A DNA stretch of 64,000 bases from the NCBI RefSeq assembly GCF_002797675.1, contig NZ_PGEX01000001.1:1116001-1180000 (forward strand), given 5' to 3'. The DNA is from Hallerella succinigenes (lineage in GTDB: Bacteria > Fibrobacterota > Fibrobacteria > Fibrobacterales > Fibrobacteraceae). The notes beneath the pieces are model-generated. The model had not been told where the DNA came from, did not search any database, and was given only the letters and a program-made list of their open reading frames with translations. Position numbers and translations under genes: made by a program. How positions within the stretch are numbered: the first letter of the stretch is position 1; each line of letters starts with the position of its first letter. Below are positions 18,683 through 26,878 of this stretch, piece by piece.

Positions 18683-19415
18683 GTTTTTTCTTTTGAAGCA
18701 ACAGTTTAGGCAAACGGACAAGCATTCCACAGCAAAGGCGCGTGTGCAGCCAAGAAATTTCCAAATTGTCATGCAACATGCGGAAGTTCGAGACGCCATT
18801 TTCCGGATAAATGACCTTCACCGGATAAAAATGCATTTTGACTCCAGCCCATGCAAGACGCACAAGGATTTCAATATCGAATCCCATGCGGAACGTCAAA
18901 ATTTTATCCAGTACAGGGACGGTCGCCTGGAGCGGATAAACGCGGAATCCGCACATCGCATCCGGAATGTCTTTAGAAAGCGTTTCTACAGCCACCCAAA
19001 AGTTCGTGATCTTTCGACCGACTTCACGTCCCTTAGGAACGCTTGCATCATACTGAGGAAATCCGCCGACCAAGGATTCGGGGTGTTTCCGAGCCGTCTT
19101 CAGCAAAAACGGAATCATCGAGGGATCGTGTTGACCATCCGCATCGATTTGCAGCGCATGGGTAAATCCCGCTTTTAAAGCTTCTTTGCAACCCGTGCAA
19201 ACAGCACCGCCCTTTCCCATATTGACGCTATGCGAAACAACCATCACGTTCGGGATTTCTTCTGCCACCTTTTGCAGCACCTGCAACGCTTCGGGAGTAT
19301 TTCCGTCATCGACAATGACCACGGGTAAATTTTGAGAGTTCAACTTTTGAACAACTGTACGGACCGTATTTTCATGACGGTATACCGGGACAATGGCACA
19401 AGGCTTAAATTCCAT
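18675..19415 (-). CDS. Family 2 glycosyltransferase (APE cluster)
   Basis: This 246-aa GT-A fold glycosyltransferase begins CAIVPVYRHENTVRTVV and has VVIVDDGN and the metal-binding DADG within LQIDADGQHDPSM. Dolichol-phosphate-mannose-synthase-like enzymes of this kind occur in most aryl-polyene clusters and may glycosylate the lipid carrier. It overlaps the upstream ligase fusion gene by 1 bp. The sugar donor is unknown. Confidence 0.87.
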   Translation of the reverse strand: MEFKPCAIVPVYRHENTVRTVVQKLNSQNLPVVIVDDGNTPEALQVLQKVAEEIPNVMVVSHSVNMGKGGAVCTGCKEALKAGFTHALQIDADGQHDPSMIPFLLKTARKHPESLVGGFPQYDASVPKGREVGRKITNFWVAVETLSKDIPDAMCGFRVYPLQATVPVLDKILTFRMGFDIEILVRLAWAGVKMHFYPVKVIYPENGVSNFRMLHDNLEISWLHTRLCCGMLVRLPKLLLQKKKHG

Positions 19416-21724
19416 TAGGCATTTTCCTTTTTCAGCACGATCGTGCCTCCAGAACAGTTTTTATCGTCTTCACCCGTGATTTTAAAAGCAAGCTTTCCCG
19501 TATCCGGAGAATAAGTCTCTTCGATCGTCACCGGATGTTCTGGGAAAATCGGGTTCGAAAATTTGATGCGTTGCATTTTTTCGATTGTCGTCGGAAGCTT
19601 CATAAAGCCGCGGAAGAAGCGAAGGATCAAATCGATTTGTACAACCGCCGGAAGCAGCTTGAATTCCGGGAAGTGACCGTCGTAATAATCACTTGTCGCA
19701 GGAATCACTATTTTTACTGTCAGTTTGTTGCCTTCCAGATGATACTTGAGAATTTTAAAATTCGGAGATTCGGGAATTTCGAACAAAGCCTGTACCTCAC
19801 GCGTTTTGATTTTTCCCATTGCATCTTGCGGAAGTTCTTCCAGATAGCGCCATTTTTTGGGCTGCACTGTATTTTCAAGAAATCCGGAAAGATGCTGCTT
19901 AAAAAATGCATTCACGTCTTTCTTTTCTACGCCGTGGAACTTGGCAACGCCTTCATCGTTCAGCACGATTGCAGCAGCGAGGAACTGACGCTTGCCCGTC
20001 ATCGGCACCACGCGCACATCACGCACGACACCCGTCTGACGCAAACGGTTTTCCACTTCCGGAAGGGAAATGCGCTTTTCTTCGATCTTCACAATCGAAT
20101 CTGCACGGCCCATCAACTGGAACGTTCCATCGTCTTCAATCTTTCCCAAGTCGCCCGTCACAAAGCCGCCGATATCCGTGTAAGAGGAATCGATTTTCAG
20201 ACAACCGTTTTCCGCAAACGAGATCTTATTCGGCGGAACGGGCGTCCACAATTTCTTTTCCCGAATGCGACGCGTTGCAATCGCACCGGTTTCCGTGCAG
20301 CCGTAGATTTCCTGCACGCCGTTCCCCGAAAGTTCTTCAACCCTATTCGCCACTTCATCGGGCAAAAGTCCACCGGCAGAAAGCCAGAATGGCGGTTTCT
20401 TGAACGGCAAGGGTTTCTTGCGGTTTGCGGCAAGACGTTTTAAGAAGGCGGGGCTCGCCACGATTACGGCCGGTTCCTTTACAATCTGTTCGAGTTCTTC
20501 CGGGAATTCAAAACGAACGCGGCGAATCGGAAGACCTGCAGAAATCGGCACAAAGATCGAGAAAGCCATGCCGTAAATGTGGTGATGGTTCACCGTCATG
20601 TAAAAGTTGCGGTTCGCAAATCCGGCAGCAAAGCGTTCGGCAAGAGCATTCGCTTCGTTTTCATATTGCCAGCCTTCCTTCGGGATTTCTTTTGGAACGC
20701 CGGTCGTGCCGGACGTGTACATCGCCGCCTTCGCCTGGTTAATATCGAACGGCGTCCACGTACTTTTAGCCGTGTAGGTTTCGATAATCTTCGGAATCTG
20801 CAAAGCGCCTTCGGCACCGGTATCGTTCAAAAAGCCGACGTCCGGCTTGCGAATTTCACGAATGAATTCCGGCTGGCGATTGGCGGAGAACAAAATTTTT
20901 TTCTGGCTCTGGAAAAGGGCAAAGATCGCAACGAGGAAGTAGTAGACGTCGTCCGCGTTCAAGATCCAAGCTGTGTAAGGTTCCGCTTCAACCGCCTGGC
21001 GCACCTTGGAAACGTCCGCCTTAAAGTCCGCCCACGTTTTGACGTCGCCGGAAAGTCCTGCGCCACTGAAGCAGACAACGGAATCGTCCGGGCGAGAGTC
21101 CGCTTCAATTTTCGAAAACGGAATGTAAGATTGTAATTGACTTTGTTTCATTTTACGAACTCCAATTTCAGACACAAAAAGAAGTCCCATCAAGATGTAT
21201 GAAATCAGACCGTTGTACAGCGACCAGATCTTTTCGTCTGCACACAGTACCGTCCACAGCGCAACGGATCCGTTCAGAATAAAAAAAATGCACCAGGTGA
21301 GCGTTACCCGGTCGCAGTAGCGTTCGACAGAAGTTCTGTCCGCTGTCTGCAGGATTCGCTTGTCGGCAAAAGTCGCCAAGCGAAAAACAAAGCTCGGCTT
21401 TCGAAAGAGAGTCGCGCCAAAAAAGAAAAGCATCCCGACGTTCACAAGAACCGGATAGAACTTGAGAACGAGGGCGTTATCCAGCGCAAAAGCGGCAACA
21501 CCACAAGCCAAAAGAAAGGCTACAAAGCAGCCTTCCTTCAGTCGCGATGCCGCTCCCGGCTGTTTTTTTCGCGAAGCTGATATTAAATGAAACGCCGCGA
21601 GAAGAAGCAACAAAATGCTCAACTTGCGCGGCGAAAGTCCCCAGAAGCGGAGACCGCAGAATACCAGAATCGGATAAAGAACAGAAAGAACGGCGAAGAG
21701 AATCTTCCCCGCTACAGTTTTCAT
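19415..21724 (-). CDS. Three-part fusion: membrane domain, AMP-ligase, hotdog dehydratase (APE cluster)
   Basis: Three modules usually encoded apart in APE clusters are joined in 769 residues. Residues 1-190 hold about six membrane helices like the small membrane protein of these clusters. Residues about 195-640 are an acyl-/aryl-ligase with AMP-binding P-loop YTSGTTGVPKEIPK, EIYGCTETGAIATR and GDLGKIEDDG. Residues about 645-769 are a FabA/FabZ-like dehydratase with YYDGHFPEFKLLPAVVQIDL. It should activate the aryl starter acid at the membrane and also dehydrate elongation intermediates. Its start overlaps the second carrier-protein stop (ATGA). The continuous frame over 2.3 kb excludes a simple stop-codon read-through artefact. 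Confidence 0.88.
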   Translation of the reverse strand: MKTVAGKILFAVLSVLYPILVFCGLRFWGLSPRKLSILLLLLAAFHLISASRKKQPGAASRLKEGCFVAFLLACGVAAFALDNALVLKFYPVLVNVGMLFFFGATLFRKPSFVFRLATFADKRILQTADRTSVERYCDRVTLTWCIFFILNGSVALWTVLCADEKIWSLYNGLISYILMGLLFVSEIGVRKMKQSQLQSYIPFSKIEADSRPDDSVVCFSGAGLSGDVKTWADFKADVSKVRQAVEAEPYTAWILNADDVYYFLVAIFALFQSQKKILFSANRQPEFIREIRKPDVGFLNDTGAEGALQIPKIIETYTAKSTWTPFDINQAKAAMYTSGTTGVPKEIPKEGWQYENEANALAERFAAGFANRNFYMTVNHHHIYGMAFSIFVPISAGLPIRRVRFEFPEELEQIVKEPAVIVASPAFLKRLAANRKKPLPFKKPPFWLSAGGLLPDEVANRVEELSGNGVQEIYGCTETGAIATRRIREKKLWTPVPPNKISFAENGCLKIDSSYTDIGGFVTGDLGKIEDDGTFQLMGRADSIVKIEEKRISLPEVENRLRQTGVVRDVRVVPMTGKRQFLAAAIVLNDEGVAKFHGVEKKDVNAFFKQHLSGFLENTVQPKKWRYLEELPQDAMGKIKTREVQALFEIPESPNFKILKYHLEGNKLTVKIVIPATSDYYDGHFPEFKLLPAVVQIDLILRFFRGFMKLPTTIEKMQRIKFSNPIFPEHPVTIEETYSPDTGKLAFKITGEDDKNCSGGTIVLKKENA

Positions 21725-21981
21725 TTCTTTTCTTCAGTACCCTGGGCGAGATCGTTGATTCCGTCCACCACGTCCTGCAGTGTACGCATGCTCTTGAACA
21801 CTTCTGGATCGATGTTGCGCGGAATGAACGTTTTGAGCTTCACAATCAGGTCTACGGCGTCGATGCTGTCGAGGTTCAGGTCTTCGTAAAGACGAGCTTC
21901 CGGGACAACCTTTTCCGGATCCAGTTCAAAATCTTCGATGAGGGCTTCACGGATTTTATCATAAATCTGTTGTTTTTCCAT
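21721..21981 (-). CDS. Acyl carrier protein 2 (APE cluster)
   Basis: This 86-aa acyl carrier protein has the phosphopantetheine Ser in LNLDSIDAVDL. With the carrier at 21985-22260 it makes a two-ACP pair, as in characterised aryl-polyene clusters, where the two carriers have separate roles in priming and elongation. No phosphopantetheinyl transferase gene is seen in the window. It overlaps the ligase fusion start by 4 bp. Confidence 0.9.
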   Translation of the reverse strand: MEKQQIYDKIREALIEDFELDPEKVVPEARLYEDLNLDSIDAVDLIVKLKTFIPRNIDPEVFKSMRTLQDVVDGINDLAQGTEEKK

Positions 21982-21984
21982 GAC

Positions 21985-22260
21985 TCAGTCCTTTTTGTTG
22001 GCAGAGATGTATGCGGCAAGAGCGTCGATCGAAGCAAAATGCTTACGCGTTTCTTCGTTCACCGTAGAGAAGGAAACACCAAAGTTATCCTTGATGGCGA
22101 TACCGAGTTCAAGAGCGTCTATGCTATCGAGTCCGAGACCGCGACCTTCCTTATTCTGGCCAAACAACGGGGCATCGTCTTCGATGTCCGCCGGTGTGAT
22201 GTCCTCAAGTTCAAGTGCCTTGATCAGCACCTCCTTAATTTGTACGTTCAATTCAGACAT
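21985..22260 (-). CDS. Acyl carrier protein 1, first gene of the main APE operon
   Basis: This 91-aa acyl carrier protein has the attachment Ser in LGLDSIDALEL. The ATG at 22260 is chosen; the longer frame to 22296 adds a non-homologous leader. It starts the run of 13 overlapping or nearly abutting genes to 10194. Only 48 bp separate it from the upstream rpe gene and I see no terminator there, so the operon may be read from the rpe promoter. Confidence 0.9.
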   Translation of the reverse strand: MSELNVQIKEVLIKALELEDITPADIEDDAPLFGQNKEGRGLGLDSIDALELGIAIKDNFGVSFSTVNEETRKHFASIDALAAYISANKKD

Positions 22261-22308
22261 ACTATTTTCCGTCCCAATAAAAAAATGTGAGCTCAAATAT
22301 AAATAAAA

Positions 22309-22962
22309 TTATGCAGAAACCGTTCCAACAAACTCACGGCAAGTCAATTCTGGAGAATTTGTCTTAAAAATCGCACTGCCGACGACAAAAATATTTGCAC
22401 CGGCCTTCTTCGCTTCCAGAATGTTATCGAGTTTGATACCGCCATCGATTTCAATATCCAGTTCCGGTTTCATCTCACGCAGGGCACGAATTTTATCAAG
22501 GCAATACGGGATCAGGCTCTGTCCACCAAAGCCCGGATTCACAGACATGACAAGAACCATGTCCACAGAATCCAGCACCCACTTGATATTTTCAATCGGA
22601 GTCGCCGGATTAATGCTCACGGCTGGCTTTGCGCCCAGTTCACGAATGCGATTCAAAAGGCGATCCAAATGGATTGTCGATTCCGCCTGAACGGTCACAT
22701 AGCGCGCACCGATTTTTACAAATTCGTCTACAAAAAGCTCGGGATTGTCAATCATCAAATGGCAGTCGAGAGGAAGCTTTGTCGCCTTACCGATCAAGCC
22801 CGAAATTCCGGGGCCAAAACTGATGTTCGGCACAAAGTGGCCGTCCATGATATCGAGGTGAACAAGTCCCGCTCCGCCGTTTTCAATAGCGGTGAGTTCG
22901 GACTGCAGGTTGAGGAAGTTTGCGTTCAAGACGCTCGGGGCAATGATTTGAGCTTGTTTCAT
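22309..22962 (-). CDS. rpe: Ribulose-phosphate 3-epimerase
   Basis: Rpe interconverts ribulose 5-phosphate and xylulose 5-phosphate in the pentose phosphate pathway. The TIM-barrel protein starts IIAPSVLNANFLNL and has HLDIMDGHFVPNISFGP (metal/catalytic Asp and His), MSVNPGFGGQ, and EIDGGI followed by GSAIF. At 217 aa it is a normal family length. It lies just upstream of the aryl-polyene operon on the same strand, and divergent from the CBM48 chimera. Confidence 0.95.
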   Translation of the reverse strand: MKQAQIIAPSVLNANFLNLQSELTAIENGGAGLVHLDIMDGHFVPNISFGPGISGLIGKATKLPLDCHLMIDNPELFVDEFVKIGARYVTVQAESTIHLDRLLNRIRELGAKPAVSINPATPIENIKWVLDSVDMVLVMSVNPGFGGQSLIPYCLDKIRALREMKPELDIEIDGGIKLDNILEAKKAGANIFVVGSAIFKTNSPELTCREFVGTVSA

Positions 22963-23037
22963 AATTCCAAATATAGGTATTGAGCGAAAAATGTTTTTTT
23001 GTTATTATTTGTTCACAACGAACAAGGAGGTTGATTG

Positions 23038-23520
23038 ATGTCAACACCAAAGAAAACCACAACAAAAGTAACAAAGGGTACTAAGTGCGCAAAGTGCGCT
23101 CCGAAGGCTACTGCTAAGGCAACAGCTCCGAAGGCAAGCAAGTGCGCCAAGACCACCGCACAAACCGCCACCAAGACTACAGAAAAGACCGCTCCGGCCA
23201 AGAAGACCGCTGCAAAAACCGTTGCAAAGACCACCGTGAAAAAGGCTGCTCCGAAGGCTTCCAAAAAGGCTCTCGAAGAAGTCGTGTTCAACGTCTACTC
23301 CCCGGATTCCAAGTCTGTCGAAGTCGCTGGTGAATTCAACAACTGGACCCCAGCCAAAATGAAGAAAGGCGAACAGGGCGTGTGGAGCGTCAAGCTGAAA
23401 CTCGCCGCCGGTACTTACCAATACAAGTTCGTTTTCGATGGCAGCTGGGAAATCGACCAGGCTAACCCAAACCGTGTTCCTGACGGTCAGGGTGGTGAAA
23501 ACAGCGTCAAAAATGTCTAA
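23038..23520 (+). CDS. Lys/Ala/Thr-rich tail fused to a CBM48 glycogen-binding domain
   Basis: Residues 1-80 are a histone-H1-like tail of Lys, Ala and Thr with three CAK/CAP cysteine steps (about residues 18-40). Residues about 84-155 form a complete CBM48/AMPK-type glycogen-binding domain (VFNVYSPDSKSVEVAGEFNN, then YQYKFVFDGSWEIDQANP). The second part should bind alpha-glucan; the first could bind nucleic acid or an acidic partner. No catalytic domain is present. AAGGAGG lies 7 bases before the ATG at 23038 and overlaps a 6-bp inverted repeat (TTGTTC/GAACAA). The stop overlaps the lysA start by 8 bp. Function unknown; a link between glycogen and the nucleoid is speculation. Confidence 0.8.
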   Translation: MSTPKKTTTKVTKGTKCAKCAPKATAKATAPKASKCAKTTAQTATKTTEKTAPAKKTAAKTVAKTTVKKAAPKASKKALEEVVFNVYSPDSKSVEVAGEFNNWTPAKMKKGEQGVWSVKLKLAAGTYQYKFVFDGSWEIDQANPNRVPDGQGGENSVKNV

Positions 23521-24775
23521 TCCGATTTTTTCGGAAAAAACAATTCGAGAGGGGGTCGCAAATTACGGCACCCCTTTTTGGATTTATGACCGAGCAACTA
23601 TCGAAAAGCGCATTCAGGAACTCAAGTGCTTCGATACCGTTCGCTTCGCTCAAAAGGCTTGCCCCAACCTTTCCATCCTATCGATTGTCCGCAATGCCGG
23701 CGCAGTCGTAGATGCAGTCAGCGCCGGAGAAATCATTCGAGCTCTCCGTGCGGGCTACAAGGCGTGCGAAAACGACAAACAAGTTCCGCAAATTGTCTAT
23801 TCTGCCGACATCTTCGATCACGACGCAATTGAGCTTGTGAAAAAGCACAACATCCATGTGAACGTCGGTTCTGCGGATATGATCCAGCAGCTCGCCGACG
23901 CCGGCGTTCGTTCGAACCTGACTCTCCGCGTGAACCCGGGCTTTGGTCACGGTCACTCGAAGAAGACGAATACGGGTGGACCGCTTTCGAAGCACGGCGT
24001 TTGGCATTCCCAATTGAAGGACTGCGTGAAACTCGCACAGGCAAACGGCATGTGGATTACCGGCTTGCACATGCACATCGGCAGCGGTACGGATTTTGAA
24101 CACCTCGCAACGGTCTGCGACGCCATGCGCGACGCTTCCCGTCGCCTCGGTTCCCATATCCGCATGATTTCTGCAGGCGGTGGCCTTCCGATTCCATACA
24201 AGGAAGAAGAAAAGGGCAACCGTATCGACATTCAGGCTTATTATGACCTTTGGGACAAGACCCGTAAGGACATCGCCCAGTCCGTCGGTCACGACGTGGC
24301 TCTCGAAGTCGAACCGGGCCGCTACATTGTCGCCGAAAGCGCCGTTCTTGTCGCAGAAATCCGCGCGGTGAAAAAGCAAGAAGACAAGCTCTTCTACCTC
24401 GTCGATGCAGGCTTTAACGATCTCGTCCGCCCGTCCTTCTACGGTTCCTACCACGGAATTTCGATCGTTTCCAAAGACGGTCGTGAACTCGGCCCGGAAC
24501 AAGATGTGATTGTCGCAGGCCCGCTTTGCGAATCCGGTGACGTCTTTACGCAGGAAGAAGGCGGCTACGTAGTCACACGTAAGCTCCCGACAGCCCAAGT
24601 CGGCGACTTCCTCGTTTTGCACGACGCAGGTGCTTATGGCAGTGCCATGTCGAGCAATTACAACAGCCGTCGCTTTGCTCCGGAAATTCTCCAGAACAAC
24701 GGCAAGCTGGAAGTCATCCGCGAACGCCAGACGTTTGAACAGTTAATGGAAAACGAAAAAATCGTTAGCCTTTAA
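23513..24775 (+). CDS. lysA: Diaminopimelate decarboxylase
   Basis: This enzyme decarboxylates meso-diaminopimelate to lysine, the last step of the pathway. It is a PLP fold-type III protein with the PLP Lys in [42 protein letters not shown] and the substrate Cys segment [10 protein letters not shown]. The ATG at 23513 lies inside the end of the preceding gene; upstream in-frame codons only translate that gene's shadow. The length (420 aa) is typical. A strong terminator follows at 24807. Confidence 0.93.
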   Translation: MSNPIFSEKTIREGVANYGTPFWIYDRATIEKRIQELKCFDTVRFAQKACPNLSILSIVRNAGAVVDAVSAGEIIRALRAGYKACENDKQVPQIVYSADIFDHDAIELVKKHNIHVNVGSADMIQQLADAGVRSNLTLRVNPGFGHGHSKKTNTGGPLSKHGVWHSQLKDCVKLAQANGMWITGLHMHIGSGTDFEHLATVCDAMRDASRRLGSHIRMISAGGGLPIPYKEEEKGNRIDIQAYYDLWDKTRKDIAQSVGHDVALEVEPGRYIVAESAVLVAEIRAVKKQEDKLFYLVDAGFNDLVRPSFYGSYHGISIVSKDGRELGPEQDVIVAGPLCESGDVFTQEEGGYVVTRKLPTAQVGDFLVLHDAGAYGSAMSSNYNSRRFAPEILQNNGKLEVIRERQTFEQLMENEKIVSL

Positions 24776-24806
24776 TTTCGGATACAGCTGTTAAGCTTAT
24801 CACATC

Positions 24807-24845
24807 GCCCCGTTCCAATGCCTTTATTTGGAACGGGGCTTTTTT
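24807..24845 (+). terminator. Terminator of lysA
   Basis: Perfect 12-bp arms GCCCCGTTCCAA and TTGGAACGGGGC with a 9-base loop, followed by a run of T. Confidence 0.92.
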
Positions 24846-24888
24846 ATATTTCCAAGCGAACCATTATAATTTCATCAGGAAGGAAAAT

Positions 24889-25653
24889 ATGACTCTTCTT
24901 CAAAGATCCATTGCCGAAGCGATTGGTACATTCTGGCTCGTATTCGGTGGCTGCGGTGCAGCTGTCCTCGCTTGCGGCGTTCCAAACACCGGCATCGGCT
25001 ATGTCGGAGTTTCCCTCGCCTTTGGTTTAACCGTTCTCACGATGGCTTATGCGATCGGCCACATTTCCGGTTGCCACTTGAACCCGGCTGTAACTCTCGG
25101 CCAAGTCGCTGGCGGTCGCTTTCCGGCAAAAGAAGCTCCGGCTTACATCATCGCTCAGGTGATCGGCGGTATCATCGCTGCGGCTGTTCTTTACATCATC
25201 GCTAGTCCAGATCTTTCCGCTGGCATCGGCGCTTTTGCAACGAACGGTTGGTCTGACATGGCTAACGCTAACGGTTTGAACGCTTTCGGTGGTAAAGTCT
25301 TCGGCATGGGTTCCGCATTCCTCATCGAAATGGTTCTCACGGCTGTGTTCCTCTTTGTGATCATGGGCGCTACGGACGGTCGCGCTCCGGCAGGCTTCGC
25401 TCCAATCGCCATCGGTCTCTGCCTCACTTTGATTCACCTCATCAGCATTCCGGCAACGAACACCTCTGTGAACCCGGCCCGCTCTACGGCTGTTGCCGTA
25501 TTTGTCGGCGGTATGGCCTTAAAGCAGCTTTGGCTCTTCTGGGTCGCTCCGATTCTCGGCGGCGTAATCGGCGGTGTGGCTTACAAGGTCCTCGCCGAAA
25601 AGAAGTGCTGCTGTGGCGACAAGTGCTGCTGCGAAAAGAAGGAAGAAGCTTAA
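24889..25653 (+). CDS. aqpZ: Aquaporin (MIP family) with cysteine-rich tail
   Basis: This six-helix major intrinsic protein has both pore motifs: HLNPAVTLG in the first half and [10 protein letters not shown] in the second. The arginine after the second NPA is kept, as in water-selective channels, and the length of the channel part matches AqpZ. The last 20 residues are unusual: a basic/acidic tail with two CCC triplets (CCCGDKCCC) facing the cytoplasm in the usual topology. A metal or redox role for that tail is possible but unproven. The gene stands alone between two terminators. Confidence 0.93.
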   Translation: MTLLQRSIAEAIGTFWLVFGGCGAAVLACGVPNTGIGYVGVSLAFGLTVLTMAYAIGHISGCHLNPAVTLGQVAGGRFPAKEAPAYIIAQVIGGIIAAAVLYIIASPDLSAGIGAFATNGWSDMANANGLNAFGGKVFGMGSAFLIEMVLTAVFLFVIMGATDGRAPAGFAPIAIGLCLTLIHLISIPATNTSVNPARSTAVAVFVGGMALKQLWLFWVAPILGGVIGGVAYKVLAEKKCCCGDKCCCEKKEEA

Positions 25654-25688
25654 ATTTTTCCGTTTTAACTTGATGTTTTCACTTGAAG

Positions 25689-25715
25689 AGCCCTGCGTGA
25701 ACGCAGGGCTTTTTT
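25689..25715 (+). terminator. Terminator of the aquaporin gene
   Basis: AGCCCTGCGT and ACGCAGGGCT form a hairpin with a tiny loop followed by six T, 35 bp after the stop codon. Confidence 0.9.
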
Positions 25716-25795
25716 GTAAGCGTTCGTTTATAAACTTGCTCAGAGCTTATCCATCAAGGCTTATTTACGCACAACGACTTTTCTATATTTTCGCC

Positions 25796-26755
25796 ATGCT
25801 CAACACGTCTCTTTGCTACATCGAACAAAACGGTTCTTACCTCCTTCTGCACCGCGTCAAAAAGAAGAACGACATCAATCACGATAAGTGGATCGGAATC
25901 GGCGGAAAGTTTGAAGAAGGCGAGAGCCCGGAAGACTGCATTCGACGTGAAGCCCGTGAAGAAACAGGCTTAGAGCTAGCCGATCTCAAGTACTGCGGCA
26001 TCATCACGTTCATCAGCGACGGCATGAACGAAGTCGAATTCATGCACCTTTTTAAAGCGACGCAGTTCACCGGTGAAATCAAGGAATGCGACGAAGGCGC
26101 CCTTGAATGGATTCCCAAGGAAAAGTTCGCAGAGCTTCCCCATTGGGACGGCGACCGCATCTTTTTAACGCTCCTCGACCGCGAAGTTCCCTTCTTCTCT
26201 CTAAAGCTCACTTACAAGGGCGACGAACTGCAAGAAGCCCTTTTGAACGAAAAACCTGTGGACCCTCACGATTTCGCCTACGGTTCGCTCGCCCCGTTTC
26301 CGGCGATGCGACGCAAGGACCGCGAAATGTCTGTGGAAGCGGCTTGCGATATTTTAAAGACCGGCGAATACGGCATCCTCGCCACGCAAAATTCCCTCGG
26401 CTACCCGTACGGCATTCCTCTGAGCTACGCCTACGACGGAAAGAACATTTGGTTCCACGGGGCGAAAGGCGTCGGCGAAAAAGTCCAGGACTTTGCAAAA
26501 GATTCCAAGGTAAGCTTCACCGTGGTCCGCGGTACGGAACTGCACCCAGAAAAATTCAGCACCGCATTCGAAAGTTGCATCGTCTTTGGGCGCGTTCACC
26601 CAGCGGAAGATCCCAAAGTCGGCCTGCGCCTTTTAATCGACAAATACAGCCCGGAATACAAGGATGCGGGCGAAGCCTACATCGAACGCGCCATTTCACA
26701 CACGGGCGTTTACCGCATCGACATTGAACACATCAGTGGCAAAAAGCACCTTTAA
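25796..26755 (+). CDS. Nudix hydrolase fused to a pyridoxamine-phosphate-oxidase-like flavin domain
   Basis: Residues 1-150 are a Nudix hydrolase of the MutT/8-oxo-dGTP diphosphatase type with an intact Nudix box (GGKFEEG at 36, then REAREETGLE ending at 60). Residues about 170-319 resemble the NimA-like pyridoxamine 5'-phosphate oxidase split-barrel family (RRKDREMSVEAACDIL; YGIPLSYAYDGKNIWFHGA; ISHTGVYRIDIEHISGKK). The pair could clean oxidised nucleotides and act as a flavin/heme reductase, but the joint role is unknown. There is one continuous frame with no stop between the modules. The ATG at 25796 is the first codon before the conserved strand. Confidence 0.85.
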   Translation: MLNTSLCYIEQNGSYLLLHRVKKKNDINHDKWIGIGGKFEEGESPEDCIRREAREETGLELADLKYCGIITFISDGMNEVEFMHLFKATQFTGEIKECDEGALEWIPKEKFAELPHWDGDRIFLTLLDREVPFFSLKLTYKGDELQEALLNEKPVDPHDFAYGSLAPFPAMRRKDREMSVEAACDILKTGEYGILATQNSLGYPYGIPLSYAYDGKNIWFHGAKGVGEKVQDFAKDSKVSFTVVRGTELHPEKFSTAFESCIVFGRVHPAEDPKVGLRLLIDKYSPEYKDAGEAYIERAISHTGVYRIDIEHISGKKHL

Positions 26756-26878
26756 CAGATTATATTTGGCTACATGGGTGTTCTACAAATCAGCCGAAGC
26801 AAAGGCACTCGGTTAGATCAGCTCCGCCAAAATCAATCGACAGGCGCACGCCTTTCTTTGAACTTCTAATCTAAAATT

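Noticed and set aside
26756-26878. RNA gene or small ORF between the Nudix fusion and ClC
   Set aside because: No tRNA or tmRNA fold could be recognised, and the short minus-strand frame has no known relatives that I can name.
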